Assembly (NCBI RefSeq): GCF_039962255.1
Contig: NZ_JAMPKY010000004.1
Coordinates: 1-64,000 of the forward strand
Source: Leptolyngbya subtilissima AS-A7
GTDB lineage: Bacteria; Cyanobacteriota; Cyanobacteriia; Phormidesmidales; Phormidesmidaceae
DNA length: 64,000 nucleotides
Reading direction: 5' to 3'
Shown here: piece by piece, positions 63,805 to 64,000 of the stretch
Position numbering within the stretch: the stretch's first letter is position 1
Layout: each line of letters opens with the position of its first letter
Notes under the pieces: model-generated
What the model was told of the DNA's origin: nothing
Seen by the model: the letters and a program-made list of their open reading frames with translations, nothing else
Database searches by the model: none
Made by a program: the position numbers and the translations under genes

Positions 63805-64000
63805 CTACACCACCAGGCTTTCTAATCGGCTGACGGCGCGATCGACAATGTCTAAACTGTCCTGCCAAAACTCAGGCTGGCGAATGTCTTGCTGGAGATG
63901 ACGCAGCACGACATCCTCCGCCGTCATGCTGCCGGTGTCGCGCAGCAGCTTGGTGTATAGGTCGTTAAACTGAGCGCCGTATTGGTCTTTTTGGGCGTAG
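63805..64000 (-). CDS. C-terminus of an M3-family oligoendopeptidase (partial)
   Basis: The minus strand reads from the window edge YAQKDQYGAQFNDLYTKLLR, DTGSMTAEDVVLRHLQQDIR, QPEFWQDSLDIVDRAVSRLE, SLVV and stop. This matches the end of oligoendopeptidase F-type M3 peptidases (LxxGGSMxPExLVxxxGxDIxDPxFWxxGL). The catalytic HEXXH lies beyond the window. The gap 63522-63804 holds no gene. Confidence 0.75.
   Translation of the reverse strand, partial: YAQKDQYGAQFNDLYTKLLRDTGSMTAEDVVLRHLQQDIRQPEFWQDSLDIVDRAVSRLESLVV

Noticed and set aside
1-64000. CRISPR arrays, rRNA, tRNA, prophage
   Set aside because: No regularly spaced direct repeats with unique spacers, no tRNA T-loop/acceptor pairs in gaps, no rRNA-like stretches and no phage structural or integrase genes were seen by reading.

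Overview
The window reads as a chromosomal segment of a filamentous or Leptolyngbya-like cyanobacterium. The evidence is the very frequent HIP1-type octamer GCGATCGC, the NrtABCD nitrate ABC transporter with its cyanobacterial NrtC fusion, a CysR-type sulfate regulator, a cyanobacterial DUF2949 protein, a Psb32-related TPM protein, multi-PAS/GAF signalling proteins and the dispersed short repeats typical of these genomes. No rRNA, tRNA, CRISPR array or prophage was seen.

Layout. (1) 0-12.6 kb is a siderophore-iron uptake island. A minus-strand run exbB-exbD-fecC-fecD-fecE-AraC regulator-TonB-dependent receptor-fecB-MFS exporter lies divergent from tonB. Two members look damaged: the receptor has a one-base frameshift in a C homopolymer, and the exporter is cut off at its C-terminus next to the first codons of an IS630-like transposase at the window edge. 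(2) 12.6-19.3 kb holds a possible MITE and then nrtA-nrtB-nrtC-nrtD on the plus strand, with strong RNA hairpins between cistrons. (3) 19.4-26.5 kb holds small genes followed by a sulfate-import region: cysR, a NIL-domain gene, cysW, cysT and sbpA on the minus strand, with cysA divergent. A CRP-geometry palindrome sits between sbpA and cysA. (4) 26.6-31.6 kb has lgt, a small secreted repeat protein divergent from an OmpR/HK two-component pair, and a TPM membrane protein. (5) 31.9-39.4 kb has a hybrid kinase with a cyanobacteriochrome-like GAF domain, a cobN with four repeat insertions inside its reading frame, and a UDP-GlcNAc 2-epimerase. (6) 39.8-51.1 kb is a signalling block: two related hybrid kinases, the wreck of a third copy, a REC-EAL phosphodiesterase and a 1361-residue GAF/PAS/GGDEF diguanylate cyclase. 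(7) 51.1-64 kb holds ilvD, two small secreted or membrane proteins, a baeRF-like protein, a VOC remnant, a second GGDEF protein, a papain-like protease with an extreme acidic tail, an AI-2E family permease, DUF2949, lepB, DUF421 and the C-terminus of an M3 peptidase.

The genes form coherent import modules for Fe-siderophore, nitrate and sulfate, each with a plausible local regulator or RNA element for iron and sulfate, plus a c-di-GMP/phosphorelay block. I found no clearly new multi-gene system. The most unusual signals are the repeats inserted in cobN, the DXCF-like GAF kinase, the acidic-tailed protease, the tail-after-domain TonB and the structured intercistronic elements.
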